A stretch of 64,000 bases of DNA from an uncultured Sulfitobacter sp. (GTDB lineage: Bacteria > Pseudomonadota > Alphaproteobacteria > Rhodobacterales > Rhodobacteraceae). Shown here piece after piece: positions 9,168 to 18,123 of the stretch (the stretch's first letter is position 1; the number at the start of each line of letters is the position of its first letter). The translations under genes and the position numbers were made by a program. Below the pieces are notes generated by a model. The model saw only the letters and a list, made by a program, of their open reading frames with translations. It did no database searches and had not been told where the DNA came from. The stretch covers positions 372,001 through 436,000 of the forward strand of contig NZ_CANMQS010000002.1 of NCBI RefSeq assembly GCF_947500075.1, read 5' to 3'.

Positions 9168-10835
9168 ATGAGTAACGAACGACTTATCTATCTGCCCCTC
9201 GGTGGGGCGGGCGAAATTGGCATGAACGCCTATGTCTACGGCTACGGCAAACCCGGCAAGGAGCGGCTGATCGTCGTTGACCTCGGCGTGGCCTTTCCCG
9301 ACATGGACGGCAGCCCCGGCGTCGATCTGATCATCGCCGACATCAGCTGGCTGATTGAACGGCGCGACCAGATCGAAGCGGTGTTCATCACCCACGCCCA
9401 CGAAGACCACGTGGGCGCGGTGGCCCATACCTATGAACAGCTACAGGCACCGATCTATGCCCGCCGCTTCACCGCCAACATCGCCGCGCGCAAGATGGCC
9501 GAACACCACCATCCCGAAGAGGCGCTGAACGTGGTCAGCGCATGGCCGCACCAGACCACTGTCGGCCCCTTTACGGTGGGCTTCCTGCCGATCAGCCACT
9601 CGATCCCGGAAAGCTCTGCTTTGGTGATCGACACGCCCGAAGGCCGGGTGATCCACTCAGGTGACTTCAAGATTGACCTGACACCGGGCGTGGGCGAAGC
9701 CTATGACCCGGAGTTGTGGGCAGAGGTCTGCAAGGACGGCGTCAAAGCGCTGATCTGCGACAGCACCAATGTCTTCTCGCTGGAGCCGGGCCGGTCAGAA
9801 GCGACCTTGGCCGCTCCCATCGAGGCGTTGATCAGCAGTGCGGAAGGCATGGTGGTGGCAACCACCTTTGCCTCCAACGTGGCACGGGTGCAGACACTGG
9901 CAATGGCCGCCGACAAGGCGGGCCGGTCGGTGGTGCTGCTGGGCCGTGCGATGAAACGCATGGTCGAAGCCTCCCTTGAGACCGGCGTGATGAAAGATTT
10001 CCCCCATACCGTCAGCCCCGAAGACGCCCGCGGCATCCCGCGTGAAAACCTGATGCTGCTGGTCACCGGCAGCCAGGGCGAACGCCGCGCGGCCTCCGCG
10101 CAGCTGAGCCGGGGCAAGTATCAGGGGATTGAGCTGAAGGAAGGGGACATGTTCCTCTTTTCCTCCAAAACCATCCCCGGCAACGAGAAATCCGTGATCC
10201 GCATCATCAACAACCTCAGTGAAATGGGCGTGGATGTGGTGGATGACAGTTCCGGCAAATACCACGTCTCAGGCCACGCCAACCGCCCCGATCTGGAGAC
10301 GCTGCACGCGGTGGTCAAACCACAGGTGGTGATCCCCATGCACGGCGAACACCGCCACCTGCGCGCCCATGTGAAACTGGCCGAAAGCAATGGCCGGGCA
10401 GGGGTGCTGGCCGTGAACGGCATGATGATTGATCTGTCGGGCAACGCGCCAACCGTGGCTGAGTATATCGAGACCGGGCGCACGTATCTGGATGGCTCTG
10501 TGCAGATCGGCGCGATGGACGGCATCGTGCGCGACCGCATCCGCATGGCGCTGAACGGTCATGTGACCGTGACGGTGATCATGGATGACGAGGACGAGCC
10601 GCTGGGCGAGCCTTGGGTCGATGCGATGGGTCTGGCCGAGACGGGGCGCTCAAATGCGCCGCTGGTCGATGTGCTTGAGGCGGACCTGAGCCAGTGGCTG
10701 GGCCGCGCGAAAGCAGCGACGCTGCGGGATGACGACAAGCTGAACGATGGCTTGCGCAAAGTGGTGCGGCAGTCGGCGCAGGATGAGATTGGCAAGAAGC
10801 CTGAGGTGACGGTGGTTGTTAGTCGGTTGAGTTGA
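9168..10835 (+). CDS. rnj: Ribonuclease J (metallo-beta-lactamase/beta-CASP RNase)
   Basis: A 555-residue RNA-processing enzyme with endonuclease and 5'-3' exonuclease activities in this family. The zinc motif HAHEDH is at residues 76-81, a further metal-binding segment ISHSIPESSALVI is near 143-155, HSGDFKID near 164-171, and the beta-CASP motif region VIPMHGEHRHL is near 387-397. It is the last gene of the birA-coaX-rnj run. Its presence points to 5'-dependent mRNA turnover in this organism, which is relevant to the hairpin elements elsewhere in the window. Confidence 0.95.
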   Translation: MSNERLIYLPLGGAGEIGMNAYVYGYGKPGKERLIVVDLGVAFPDMDGSPGVDLIIADISWLIERRDQIEAVFITHAHEDHVGAVAHTYEQLQAPIYARRFTANIAARKMAEHHHPEEALNVVSAWPHQTTVGPFTVGFLPISHSIPESSALVIDTPEGRVIHSGDFKIDLTPGVGEAYDPELWAEVCKDGVKALICDSTNVFSLEPGRSEATLAAPIEALISSAEGMVVATTFASNVARVQTLAMAADKAGRSVVLLGRAMKRMVEASLETGVMKDFPHTVSPEDARGIPRENLMLLVTGSQGERRAASAQLSRGKYQGIELKEGDMFLFSSKTIPGNEKSVIRIINNLSEMGVDVVDDSSGKYHVSGHANRPDLETLHAVVKPQVVIPMHGEHRHLRAHVKLAESNGRAGVLAVNGMMIDLSGNAPTVAEYIETGRTYLDGSVQIGAMDGIVRDRIRMALNGHVTVTVIMDDEDEPLGEPWVDAMGLAETGRSNAPLVDVLEADLSQWLGRAKAATLRDDDKLNDGLRKVVRQSAQDEIGKKPEVTVVVSRLS

Positions 10836-10950
10836 GGGGGCGGGCTGGCGGTTTTGCGGACTTTGCTGCCGTTGGTGCGCCTGAAATCTATTGAGCAAGA
10901 CAAAGAGTATCACAGATCTACAGAAAGTCGGTCGATGGAGTTGCTGAGCT

Positions 10951-11490
10951 ATGGATGCCTTTGAACACGTCATTAGCGAGATTCTCTGGGCAGAGGGATA
11001 CTGGACGCGGCCGTCGCTTAAGGTCGAACTGACCAAGAAAGAGAAGGCTGAAATTGGACGGCCATCTAGTCCGCGCTGGGAGCTTGATGTTGTTGCCTAT
11101 AATGGTCGGGACAACGAACTCTTGATGGTCGAGTGCAAATCCTATTTGGACAGCAACGGTGTCAAAGTCTCAGCATTCAATGGCCAAAGTGAGAAGGATG
11201 CAAACCGATACAAGCTGTTCAATGAGCCAACAACATTCTCCGTAGTTAGCAATAGGCTGATTGAGCAACTCGCAGAGCGAGGATTGATACAGGAAAACCC
11301 AAAGATTAGATTGGTCTTGGCTGCTGGTAAGGTAGCGAGTCGGTCCCGGGATGCTCTCAGTGAGCACTTTGATAAGATGGGGTGGCTATTATGGGACGAA
11401 GCATGGCTGAAAGATCGGTTATTGCTGATTGCTAAAGGCGGTTACGACAATAACATTGCCGCGGTAACGGCTAAGATTCTGACCAGATAG
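10951..11490 (+). CDS. Orphan PD-(D/E)XK nuclease-like protein
   Basis: A 179-residue protein of unassigned family. Residues 44-63 (ELDVVAY then LLMVECKSY) fit a PD-(D/E)XK nuclease core, with Asp46, Glu61 and Lys63 as candidate metal-binding and catalytic residues. The C-terminal half looks alpha/beta and ends without a recognisable domain. The gene is markedly more A+T-rich than its neighbours, stands alone with 115 bp upstream and 430 bp downstream, and has no methylase or partner nearby, so horizontal acquisition is likely. It could be a solo restriction-like or DNA-repair nuclease. The activity is inferred from the motif only. Confidence 0.65.
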   Translation: MDAFEHVISEILWAEGYWTRPSLKVELTKKEKAEIGRPSSPRWELDVVAYNGRDNELLMVECKSYLDSNGVKVSAFNGQSEKDANRYKLFNEPTTFSVVSNRLIEQLAERGLIQENPKIRLVLAAGKVASRSRDALSEHFDKMGWLLWDEAWLKDRLLLIAKGGYDNNIAAVTAKILTR

Positions 11491-11655
11491 AACATTTTGT
11501 GGAACACCTTAGTAAAATCCTGCAACCTGCCGAATTTGCTCACAGCATCTCGGGGGAGTTCTAACGACAGGCCAGGGCTCGAACCAGACATTCCCGAATA
11601 CCACCCCAGCCCGGAACAAGGCCCTTGTGGCCGCCGGGCCATCGTCTGCCCCCCG

Positions 11656-11704
11656 CGTCGCACCAAAGGTGCGCCATGAATGGTGGCACGCCTTTGGCGT
11701 GACG
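11656..11704. repeat. Imperfect 21-bp inverted repeat with 7-nt loop
   Basis: The arms CGTCGCACCAAAGGTGCGCCA (11656-11676, given here by its ends and core CCAAAGG) and its partner at 11684-11704 match at 17 of 21 positions. Two of the four differences would be G-U wobbles if transcribed. Each arm also contains a small hairpin of its own (GCACC/GGTGC and CACGCC/GGCGTG). There is no T-run, so it does not look like a simple terminator. Function is unknown. Confidence 0.6.
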
Positions 11705-11870
11705 GCAGGCGATTTCGATAGGCTGGGTGGGTCATTGAGAGGACACGCAAACGCTGCAAGATAAAGTGGCAGAGAACACAAGATAGATCGCCTTCCCGGG
11801 GCAGACGATATCCCGGGGCGCGGTGCGTGGGTTGCGGGGCCAAAATCGGTTTGCTGGCAAAGTTCAAAAC

Positions 11871-11900
11871 AAAAAAGGGAGCGAAACCGCTCCCTTTCAA
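11871..11900 (-). terminator. Rho-independent terminator of the DEAD-box helicase gene
   Basis: On the minus strand a perfect 10-bp stem (arms 11874-11883 and 11888-11897, core GGGAGCG/CGCTCCC) with a 4-nt loop is followed by TTTTTTGTTTT. It lies about 20 bp beyond the helicase stop codon at 11921. Confidence 0.85.
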
Positions 11901-11920
11901 ACCCTAAATCAACCGCTTGC

Positions 11921-13453
11921 TCAGCTCGGCCGCTCCGCAAAACTCAGCCCGATAAACTCCGGCGTGTGATCGCCCAGACCGACAACCTTGTTGTCGCGTC
12001 CACCGCCGCCACCATCGCGGCCCCGACCACGGCCACCGCGTGACCGGCGCTTCTCCTCACCGCGCGGCTTCTCAGCCTCCTCCACGGGTGCCTCAGCTTC
12101 CGCTTCCACAACGGGAGCCTCCGCAGGCGCATCGTCTTTTTTGCGGCTGCGGCGGGTTCGCTTGGGTTTGTCCTCTGGCGCGGCTTCTTCAACCACAGCA
12201 TCTTCCACCGCAGGAACCTCTTCAACCTTGGCTTTCCGCGACCGGCTGCGGGTCTTGGGCTTTTCATCCGCCTCAACCGCAGCTTCCTCGGCCCTCTTCC
12301 CACCACCCAATGGATTGTCGAGCCGGGGAATCGCGTTTTGCACCAGACGTTCCACGTCTTCGAGATTCCTTTCATCCCGTGGCACACAAATCATGATCGC
12401 GGTGCCATCGCGGCCCGCGCGACCCGTCCGGCCAATCCGGTGGACATAATCTTCCGCATGGCTGGGCACGTCGAAGTTGAACACATGGCTCACCGCAGGC
12501 ACATCCAACCCCCGCGCCGCCACGTCAGAGGCGACAAGAAAGCGCAGATCACCGCCCCGGAAACCGTCCAGGGTCCGTGTCCGCTGGCTCTGATCCAGAT
12601 CGCCATGGATCGGTGCAGCGTCATAGCCGTATTTCTTGAGCGATTTCGCCACCACATCCACATCCGTCTTCCGATTGCAGAAGATGATCGCGTTAGTGCA
12701 TTTTTCGCCCTCAGCGTCGATGATCGTGCGCAGCAATTTGCGCTTCTCCGACCCTTCGCGGTCCTTGCGGGAGGCTTTGAACATCACCACGCCTTGGGTG
12801 ATGTTCTCGCTCGTCGTGGCCTGACGGGCCACTTCGATACGCTCAGGATTGCTCAGGAAGGTATTGGTGATCCGCTCAATCTCAGGCGCCATGGTGGCAG
12901 AGAAGAACAGCGTCTGGCGCGTAAACGGCGTGAGGCCGAAAATCCGTTCAATATCAGGGATAAAGCCCATGTCGAGCATCCGGTCGGCTTCATCCACCAC
13001 CATGACTTTCACGTCATTGAGGATCAGCTTGCCGCGTTCGAAATGGTCCAGCAGGCGGCCCGGCGTGGCGATCAGCACGTCCACGCCCTTGTCGATCAGC
13101 GTGTCCTGTTCCTTGAACGACACGCCCCCGATCAGCAGCGCCTTGGTCAGCTTTACGTATTTGGAATAGGTATCAAAGTTCTCCGCCACCTGTGCGGCGA
13201 GTTCGCGCGTGGGGCAGAGCACCAGTGACCGCGGCATCCGCGCCCGCGCACGTCCGCGTGCCAGCTGGGTGATCATCGGCAGCGTAAAGCTTGCCGTCTT
13301 GCCCGTGCCTGTCTGGGCAATGCCCAACACGTCGCGCCCTTCAAGGGCAGGCGGAATGGCACCCGCCTGAATGGGAGTTGGGCTTTCGTACCCCGCCTCT
13401 TCAACGGCTTTGAGTACTTTGGGATTCAGTTTCAGATCGGTAAATTTGGTCAT
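11921..13453 (-). CDS. DEAD-box ATP-dependent RNA helicase, RhlE-like
   Basis: A 510-residue RNA helicase. The start is placed at ATG 13453 (MTKFTDLKLNPKVL) because the Q-motif region begins there; the frame stays open for 36 more codons upstream but these do not look like helicase. Motifs: AQTGTGKT (motif I, around residue 47), VDEADRMLD (motif II, around 153), SAT (motif III) and HRIGRTGRAG (motif VI, around 325). The last ~130 residues are low complexity, rich in Glu/Ala/Lys and ending in an Arg/Gly tract, typical of RNA-binding tails. It probably acts in ribosome assembly or mRNA decay. Monocistronic with its own terminator. Confidence 0.95.
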   Translation of the reverse strand: MTKFTDLKLNPKVLKAVEEAGYESPTPIQAGAIPPALEGRDVLGIAQTGTGKTASFTLPMITQLARGRARARMPRSLVLCPTRELAAQVAENFDTYSKYVKLTKALLIGGVSFKEQDTLIDKGVDVLIATPGRLLDHFERGKLILNDVKVMVVDEADRMLDMGFIPDIERIFGLTPFTRQTLFFSATMAPEIERITNTFLSNPERIEVARQATTSENITQGVVMFKASRKDREGSEKRKLLRTIIDAEGEKCTNAIIFCNRKTDVDVVAKSLKKYGYDAAPIHGDLDQSQRTRTLDGFRGGDLRFLVASDVAARGLDVPAVSHVFNFDVPSHAEDYVHRIGRTGRAGRDGTAIMICVPRDERNLEDVERLVQNAIPRLDNPLGGGKRAEEAAVEADEKPKTRSRSRKAKVEEVPAVEDAVVEEAAPEDKPKRTRRSRKKDDAPAEAPVVEAEAEAPVEEAEKPRGEEKRRSRGGRGRGRDGGGGGRDNKVVGLGDHTPEFIGLSFAERPS

Positions 13454-13592
13454 ATATGTCCGGTAAGAAGCGGACACATCTCGGCCCGCGGCAGCAACAC
13501 GTGGGAACCCGCATGGCTCACAGCGGGACAGAACCCGCTCCACAATGGCGCGGCATAGCAAGATTATGCTGATCGGTCAAATGGATGCCGTG

Positions 13593-14540
13593 TCAGCCGC
13601 GCCAGTTTGGGAAATGCGTGGACAGTGTTGCATTTAGGTCCAGATTGATCCGTCTCAGCAACCCTTTCGCCTCCAATTTCTCGCGGAGGCTGGGCGTATC
13701 GGCGCAAACCTCATCAAAAAACGCGCGCAGGCCCGCCGTGCCATCCTTCGCCTCGATGGCGGCAAACACCTCATGCAGGCTCATCCCGCCCTGATTGCGT
13801 GGCTTGTTGGGGCCCAGTTCCGCGCGGTATGCGCCTTTCTCCAGCCGGTAGCGGTAGGCGGCATGCCAGTCGTCCCAGCTTTTGGCGTGGCAATGGGCCA
13901 GATCGAGACCCGCGACCACATCCGCGCCCTTCAATTCCACCCCGTCCTGAAAGGCGTTGTGGATCTTGACCGTGACATCGTCCAGACCCGTGCGGGTAAA
14001 CACCTTGCCTGCCAGATGGCTCAGAAACCCGCCTTTGAGATGCGCCCCGAACCTCGGGTAAAGCGTTCTGACAATCGCCGCGCGCTGCCCATCGGCTGGG
14101 ATAAACCCCTTGAAAACAGTGCCATCACCGGAAAGCTGCTCCATCGGCCGCACGCGCAGTATGGGGACATCGGCAGGCAGGCCTGCCAGATGCGCCGCGA
14201 CCGGCCGGTCAGAGACCAGAAACTCATCCACATCCATATGGATCAGCCAATCCACCTCCGCCCGCCTGTTGTAGGCATGGGTGGCATTCACAGTCTGGCG
14301 GACCTGGTGTTTGGCCGGCCGCCCGCCGTTCACCTTTTGCCAATGGGCCGCATCACACAGCGTGACGCGCACCTTGGGATGGGCCTGCAAATGCGCCATG
14401 GCCTCCGGGCAGGGGGCATCAAGGTAGAGGTAGAGGCGATGTGCGCCCGCATCCAGATGGTAGGCGGCAAAGGCGAGGATGTCCTGGGCGGGCGCAAGGA
14501 TCGTGGCGCTGAGGCCCCAAGTAACACCCCGGTCGCTCAT
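13593..14540 (-). CDS. Glycosyltransferase family 2 protein (DxDEF type)
   Basis: A 315-residue cytoplasmic protein of the same GT2-like family as three genes at 43-49 kb. The diagnostic WLIHMDVDEFLV lies at about residues 98-109, where the acidic DVDE would bind the metal and nucleotide sugar. An N-terminal Rossmann-like strand and AAYHLDAGAHRLYLYLD precede it. Unlike its relatives it lacks the N-terminal C-x-KNE string. Acceptor and sugar are unknown. It overlaps the gene upstream by 4 bp and is the last gene of the prfC operon. Confidence 0.8.
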   Translation of the reverse strand: MSDRGVTWGLSATILAPAQDILAFAAYHLDAGAHRLYLYLDAPCPEAMAHLQAHPKVRVTLCDAAHWQKVNGGRPAKHQVRQTVNATHAYNRRAEVDWLIHMDVDEFLVSDRPVAAHLAGLPADVPILRVRPMEQLSGDGTVFKGFIPADGQRAAIVRTLYPRFGAHLKGGFLSHLAGKVFTRTGLDDVTVKIHNAFQDGVELKGADVVAGLDLAHCHAKSWDDWHAAYRYRLEKGAYRAELGPNKPRNQGGMSLHEVFAAIEAKDGTAGLRAFFDEVCADTPSLREKLEAKGLLRRINLDLNATLSTHFPNWRG

Positions 14541-15286
14541 TTACCGCGTTCCATGCGCTGTCGCTTAAGTTCTTGAACCCGCGCGAAAATGCTGCGGGGG
14601 TCGGTCATGACATGATGCAGCATCGCCTTGCCAAGCGGTTCAATCGTCGCATCGCGTTCGCACAGCTGCCAGATCCGGGCGAGCATGTTCTGATCCAGAT
14701 CGCCGCCGGTAAAGGAATAGGCCGGCATGCCGAAGGCGACCGGAAACACCTTCCGCGCCCGCACATGTTGGAAAGGTTTGCGTCCCGGTTGCCCGGACAG
14801 CCTGCGTTCACTGTCGTGTAGTTTGATCATGTCAAACATCACCGACAGGGCCATGCCGCAAGCCCGCTGATCGCCCGTCTTGCCGATGTCGGCAAAGGTC
14901 GTCGCGCTGGAAATCAGCCAACGCACGGTTAACAGCGGGGTCAGGCGCGCGCCATGTTCTTCCCAGATCCGAAAAAACAGTGTCAGCGCTTCGGCGGGTG
15001 GATCAGCCCGCCGCGCGATGGCAATCAGCATTGCATGCAGGTGCAATATCTCTGGCTGCCCTTCGAATTCCTCCTGCAATTTGACCCATTTGCGCGCCGC
15101 CGAATAGCGCGGCATCATGCCGGGCGGTGACAGGGGCGGTGCCGTTTTCTGGTCAAACATGCCCCGCAGATCGCATTCGGGCGCAGGCAAAACATCACCA
15201 ATACCATCAAACCGCCGCTGGCGTTTCTCCAGCGCTTTCAGCAGACCTGCAAAACCGCCCTGATGGAGGTCAGGCGCGGCGCTCAC
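14537..15286 (-). CDS. Hypothetical protein in the prfC operon
   Basis: A 249-residue, apparently cytoplasmic and largely helical protein that I cannot assign. It starts with GTG at 15286, which overlaps the prfC stop (GTGA), and its end overlaps the glycosyltransferase start by 4 bp, so all three genes are probably translated as a unit. A lysine-rich basic C-terminus (ELKRQRMERGK) and a central run of hydrophobic helices (ILHLHAMLIAIARR) are visible. There is no signal peptide. The operon position next to a glycosyltransferase is the only functional hint. Confidence 0.7.
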   Translation of the reverse strand: MSAAPDLHQGGFAGLLKALEKRQRRFDGIGDVLPAPECDLRGMFDQKTAPPLSPPGMMPRYSAARKWVKLQEEFEGQPEILHLHAMLIAIARRADPPAEALTLFFRIWEEHGARLTPLLTVRWLISSATTFADIGKTGDQRACGMALSVMFDMIKLHDSERRLSGQPGRKPFQHVRARKVFPVAFGMPAYSFTGGDLDQNMLARIWQLCERDATIEPLGKAMLHHVMTDPRSIFARVQELKRQRMERGK

Positions 15287-16902
15287 ACCATCATTTCCTT
15301 CGTCGCCGTCAGGCGCACATCCGGGTAATCCCGCTCCACCCGGTCAATGTCCCACTGGAGCCGCGTCAGGTAAACAATGTCCCCGTCATGGTCATGGGCG
15401 ATATGCTGCTTGTTGCTTTCGGTAAATTTATCAACCGCTTGCCGCTCACCGTTCACCCACCGGGCGGAGGTGAACTGCGAGGCTTCGAAGCGCACCGGCA
15501 GCCCGTATTCCAGCTCTATCCGGCTGGCCAGCACTTCAAACTGCAACTGCCCCACAACGCCCACGACAAACCCCGACCCGATGGAGGGTTTGAACACTTT
15601 CGCAGCACCTTCCTCGGCAAACTGCATCAGCGCCTTTTCAAGGTGTTTCGCCTTCAACGGATCGCCCGCGCGCACCCCTTGCAGCAATTCCGGCGCAAAC
15701 GATGGAATACCCGTCACCCGCAATGCCTCGCCTTCGGTCAGCGTGTCGCCAATGCGCAACTGCCCGTGGTTGGGAATGCCGATGATGTCACCGGCCCAGG
15801 CTTCTTCCGCCAACTCCCGGTCTGAGGCCAGAAACATCACCGGGCTGCTGATCGTCATCGGCTTTTTCGACCGCACATGGGTCATTTTCATGCCGCGCTG
15901 AAAGTGTCCCGACGCCAGACGCACAAACGCCACCCGGTCGCGGTGCTTGGGGTCCATGTTCGCCTGCACCTTGAAGACAAAGCCGGAAACCTTTGTTTCC
16001 TCGGGCAGAATTTGACGTGGTTCTGCGGATTGGATCTGCGGCTCTGGCCCGAAGCGCGCGATGCCTTCCATCAGTTCCTTCACACCGAAGGAATTGATCG
16101 CAGAGCCGAACCAAATGGGCGTCAAAGACCCTTCCGCCATCAGTTCCGCATCCAGTGGCGGCATCAATTCGCGCACCATCTCCAGATCTTCCTGCAACTT
16201 CTCCAACAGGGCCGCTGGCACATGTTCAGCCAGTTTCGGGTCGTCCAGCCCGTTGATCTCGATGCTCTCAGCCACCTTGTTGCGGTCCGCGCGGTCCATC
16301 AGTTCCAGCCGGTCGCGCAGGATGTCATAACACCCGATAAAGTCGCGCCCGATGCCGATGGGCCAGCTTGCGGGGGTGACGTCAATGGCGAGGTTCTCCT
16401 GAATCTCGTCAATGATCTCAAACACATCGCGGCTTTCGCGGTCCATCTTGTTACAAAACGTCAGGATCGGCAGGTCCCGCATCCGGCAGACTTCAAACAG
16501 CTTCTGCGTCTGGCTTTCCACACCCTTGGCCCCGTCAATCACCATCACGGCGGCGTCTACGGCGGTCAGCGTGCGATAGGTGTCTTCGGAAAAATCCGAG
16601 TGGCCCGGCGTATCCACCAGATTGAACCGGTAGTTCGTGGGCCCGCTCAAGAAATCAAACGACATGGCGGAGGCTGAAACGGAAATGCCGCGATCCTTCT
16701 CCATCGCCATGAAATCCGACCGTGTGCGCCGCGCTTCGCCCTTGGCGCGCACCTGTCCGGCCATCTGAATAGCGCCGCCAAACAGCAGGAATTTCTCCGT
16801 CAGCGTGGTCTTGCCGGCGTCCGGGTGGCTGATGATCGCAAAAGTCCTGCGGCGCGCAATTTCAGGCGGCAAAGGCGGGCGGTTATTCGGGGTATCCAAC
16901 AT
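15283..16902 (-). CDS. prfC: Peptide chain release factor 3
   Basis: A 539-residue translational GTPase that recycles release factors RF1/RF2 from the ribosome after termination. GTPase motifs: SHPDAGKTTLTEKF (P-loop, around residues 25-38), GHSDFSEDTY (switch II, DTPGHSDF) and NKMDRESRD (NKxD). The C-terminal EF-G-like domains run to about residue 530. Length matches bacterial RF3. It leads a three-gene minus-strand operon with GTGA and ATGA overlaps. Confidence 0.96.
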   Translation of the reverse strand: MLDTPNNRPPLPPEIARRRTFAIISHPDAGKTTLTEKFLLFGGAIQMAGQVRAKGEARRTRSDFMAMEKDRGISVSASAMSFDFLSGPTNYRFNLVDTPGHSDFSEDTYRTLTAVDAAVMVIDGAKGVESQTQKLFEVCRMRDLPILTFCNKMDRESRDVFEIIDEIQENLAIDVTPASWPIGIGRDFIGCYDILRDRLELMDRADRNKVAESIEINGLDDPKLAEHVPAALLEKLQEDLEMVRELMPPLDAELMAEGSLTPIWFGSAINSFGVKELMEGIARFGPEPQIQSAEPRQILPEETKVSGFVFKVQANMDPKHRDRVAFVRLASGHFQRGMKMTHVRSKKPMTISSPVMFLASDRELAEEAWAGDIIGIPNHGQLRIGDTLTEGEALRVTGIPSFAPELLQGVRAGDPLKAKHLEKALMQFAEEGAAKVFKPSIGSGFVVGVVGQLQFEVLASRIELEYGLPVRFEASQFTSARWVNGERQAVDKFTESNKQHIAHDHDGDIVYLTRLQWDIDRVERDYPDVRLTATKEMMV

Positions 16903-16974
16903 GAGGCGCGTATATCCGGGGCAGTCTGATGCGGCAAGCGTAGGGTGGGATTTATCCCACCGCTGTGGCCACCA

Positions 16975-17988
16975 TCACCGCGCGCTGGCCTTGCGCAGCA
17001 ATTCCGCTGCATCGGGCCGGTCCAGCAGGCTCTCCGACACCTCAAGCCCGGCATGCGGCAGATCTGAATGGCCGGGAATGACCTCTCCCATCGCCGCCGA
17101 CACATCCTGCGGCAACACAACCCGCGTGCGGGTGTCGATCAGCATGGATTCCGCGGCAATCCCTTCGGCATAGATAATCTGATGGCTGTCAAACAGAAGT
17201 TGGAAGTAATCCACAAACCCGCCATCCTGAACGCGCACCGTGTCGCCATTCACCAGATGGCTGGCCTGCACCAGCAGCTCCGACCGCCCCGCGCCAACCT
17301 CATCGGAACGCTGATAGATAAACAACCGGTGCGTCGGGCTGACGATCAGGTCCTGATCGTTGTTGAGCGTCCCGGCCTCGATCACAATGGGCGCAAAGGC
17401 CCCGACCGCGCGCACCGTGCTCTGCCCGATCCAGCGGATCTGCTGCACGCCATCATCACGGGTCAGCACCCGGTCACCGACAACCAGATCCTCAATCAGC
17501 CGCTGTTCGCCGGAAGCCAGCGTGATATGCGTCCCACGGGTGAAGGACACGCAGGCAACCTGCCCGAACTTCTGCTCCGCCGTTTCCGTATCAATGCCGA
17601 CAATCCGGTATTCCGTCTTTGTCTCCAACCCGGCCAGCGGCAGCAGGAAAATATCGGCCACATCGCCCTGATCATCGACCTCGACCAGCAACAGCGCCTC
17701 TTGCGTCTGCCCGTCGGGCGACATGAACATCAAGGCACTGTCCAGAAAAATCTCCGCGCCCGGTGTGCTGATCAGCGTGTCATCCGCCACCCGGAACCGA
17801 GTGGGGCCTAACGGCAGCAGGGACAGCCGCGCCTGCGCCGCACCGCTTTGCAGCTCGTAAATATCGTCCAGCATCAGCTCAGCCGCAAAGGACAACGTAT
17901 CGCCCATATTCGCCCCATCCGTGGCAACCATATCCGACGCCCGGAAAACCGGCACGCTTTGAGCAGGGGCAGGGCGGGTGTGGGCCAT
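16975..17988 (-). CDS. Hint-domain (hedgehog/intein-type) protein
   Basis: A 337-residue protein starting at ATG 17988, preceded by GGAGAG; an open frame extends ten codons further up without a good ribosome site. The Hint core begins around residue 146 (VACVSFTRGTHITL) and continues through GEQRLIEDLVVGDRVLTRDDG and IRWIGQSTV, then a C-terminal segment with SPTHRLFI and VDYFQLLFDSHQII. The Cys and Thr/His positions are those of self-processing Hint domains, but no extein-like C-terminal Asn-Cys junction is seen. Such proteins are common in Roseobacters and often linked to large exported proteins. A paralogue lies at 25585-26610. Confidence 0.85.
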   Translation of the reverse strand: MAHTRPAPAQSVPVFRASDMVATDGANMGDTLSFAAELMLDDIYELQSGAAQARLSLLPLGPTRFRVADDTLISTPGAEIFLDSALMFMSPDGQTQEALLLVEVDDQGDVADIFLLPLAGLETKTEYRIVGIDTETAEQKFGQVACVSFTRGTHITLASGEQRLIEDLVVGDRVLTRDDGVQQIRWIGQSTVRAVGAFAPIVIEAGTLNNDQDLIVSPTHRLFIYQRSDEVGAGRSELLVQASHLVNGDTVRVQDGGFVDYFQLLFDSHQIIYAEGIAAESMLIDTRTRVVLPQDVSAAMGEVIPGHSDLPHAGLEVSESLLDRPDAAELLRKASAR

Positions 17989-18123
17989 GATCTCTCCGTA
18001 TGGCTGTGGCTGCGCCACGGGATAGCCTATGAAGATGGCCCGTCTCGGTCAACAATGCGGCCTTCTGCTGGCATCTGGGCAGACCCGTGATACCAATTGG
18101 CAAACAGCAAAAGGAATCGTCTG

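Larger units (their letters stand above)
11491..11920. other. 430-bp gap without a recognisable gene
   Basis: No convincing reading frame or RNA family is visible. The stretch holds a 21-bp-armed imperfect inverted repeat (11656-11704), a C-rich segment near 11600-11655, a short GGGCTCGAACC string resembling a tRNA T-loop but with no tRNA around it, and the helicase terminator at its right end (11871-11900). Together with the A+T-rich nuclease gene to the left, it looks like a spot of past insertion or decay. Confidence 0.5.

Noticed and set aside
11572-11590. tRNA-like T-loop string (GGGCTCGAACC) in the gene-free stretch
   Set aside because: There is no matching acceptor stem, anticodon arm or D arm on either strand around it, so it is not a tRNA; it may be chance or a tiny remnant.
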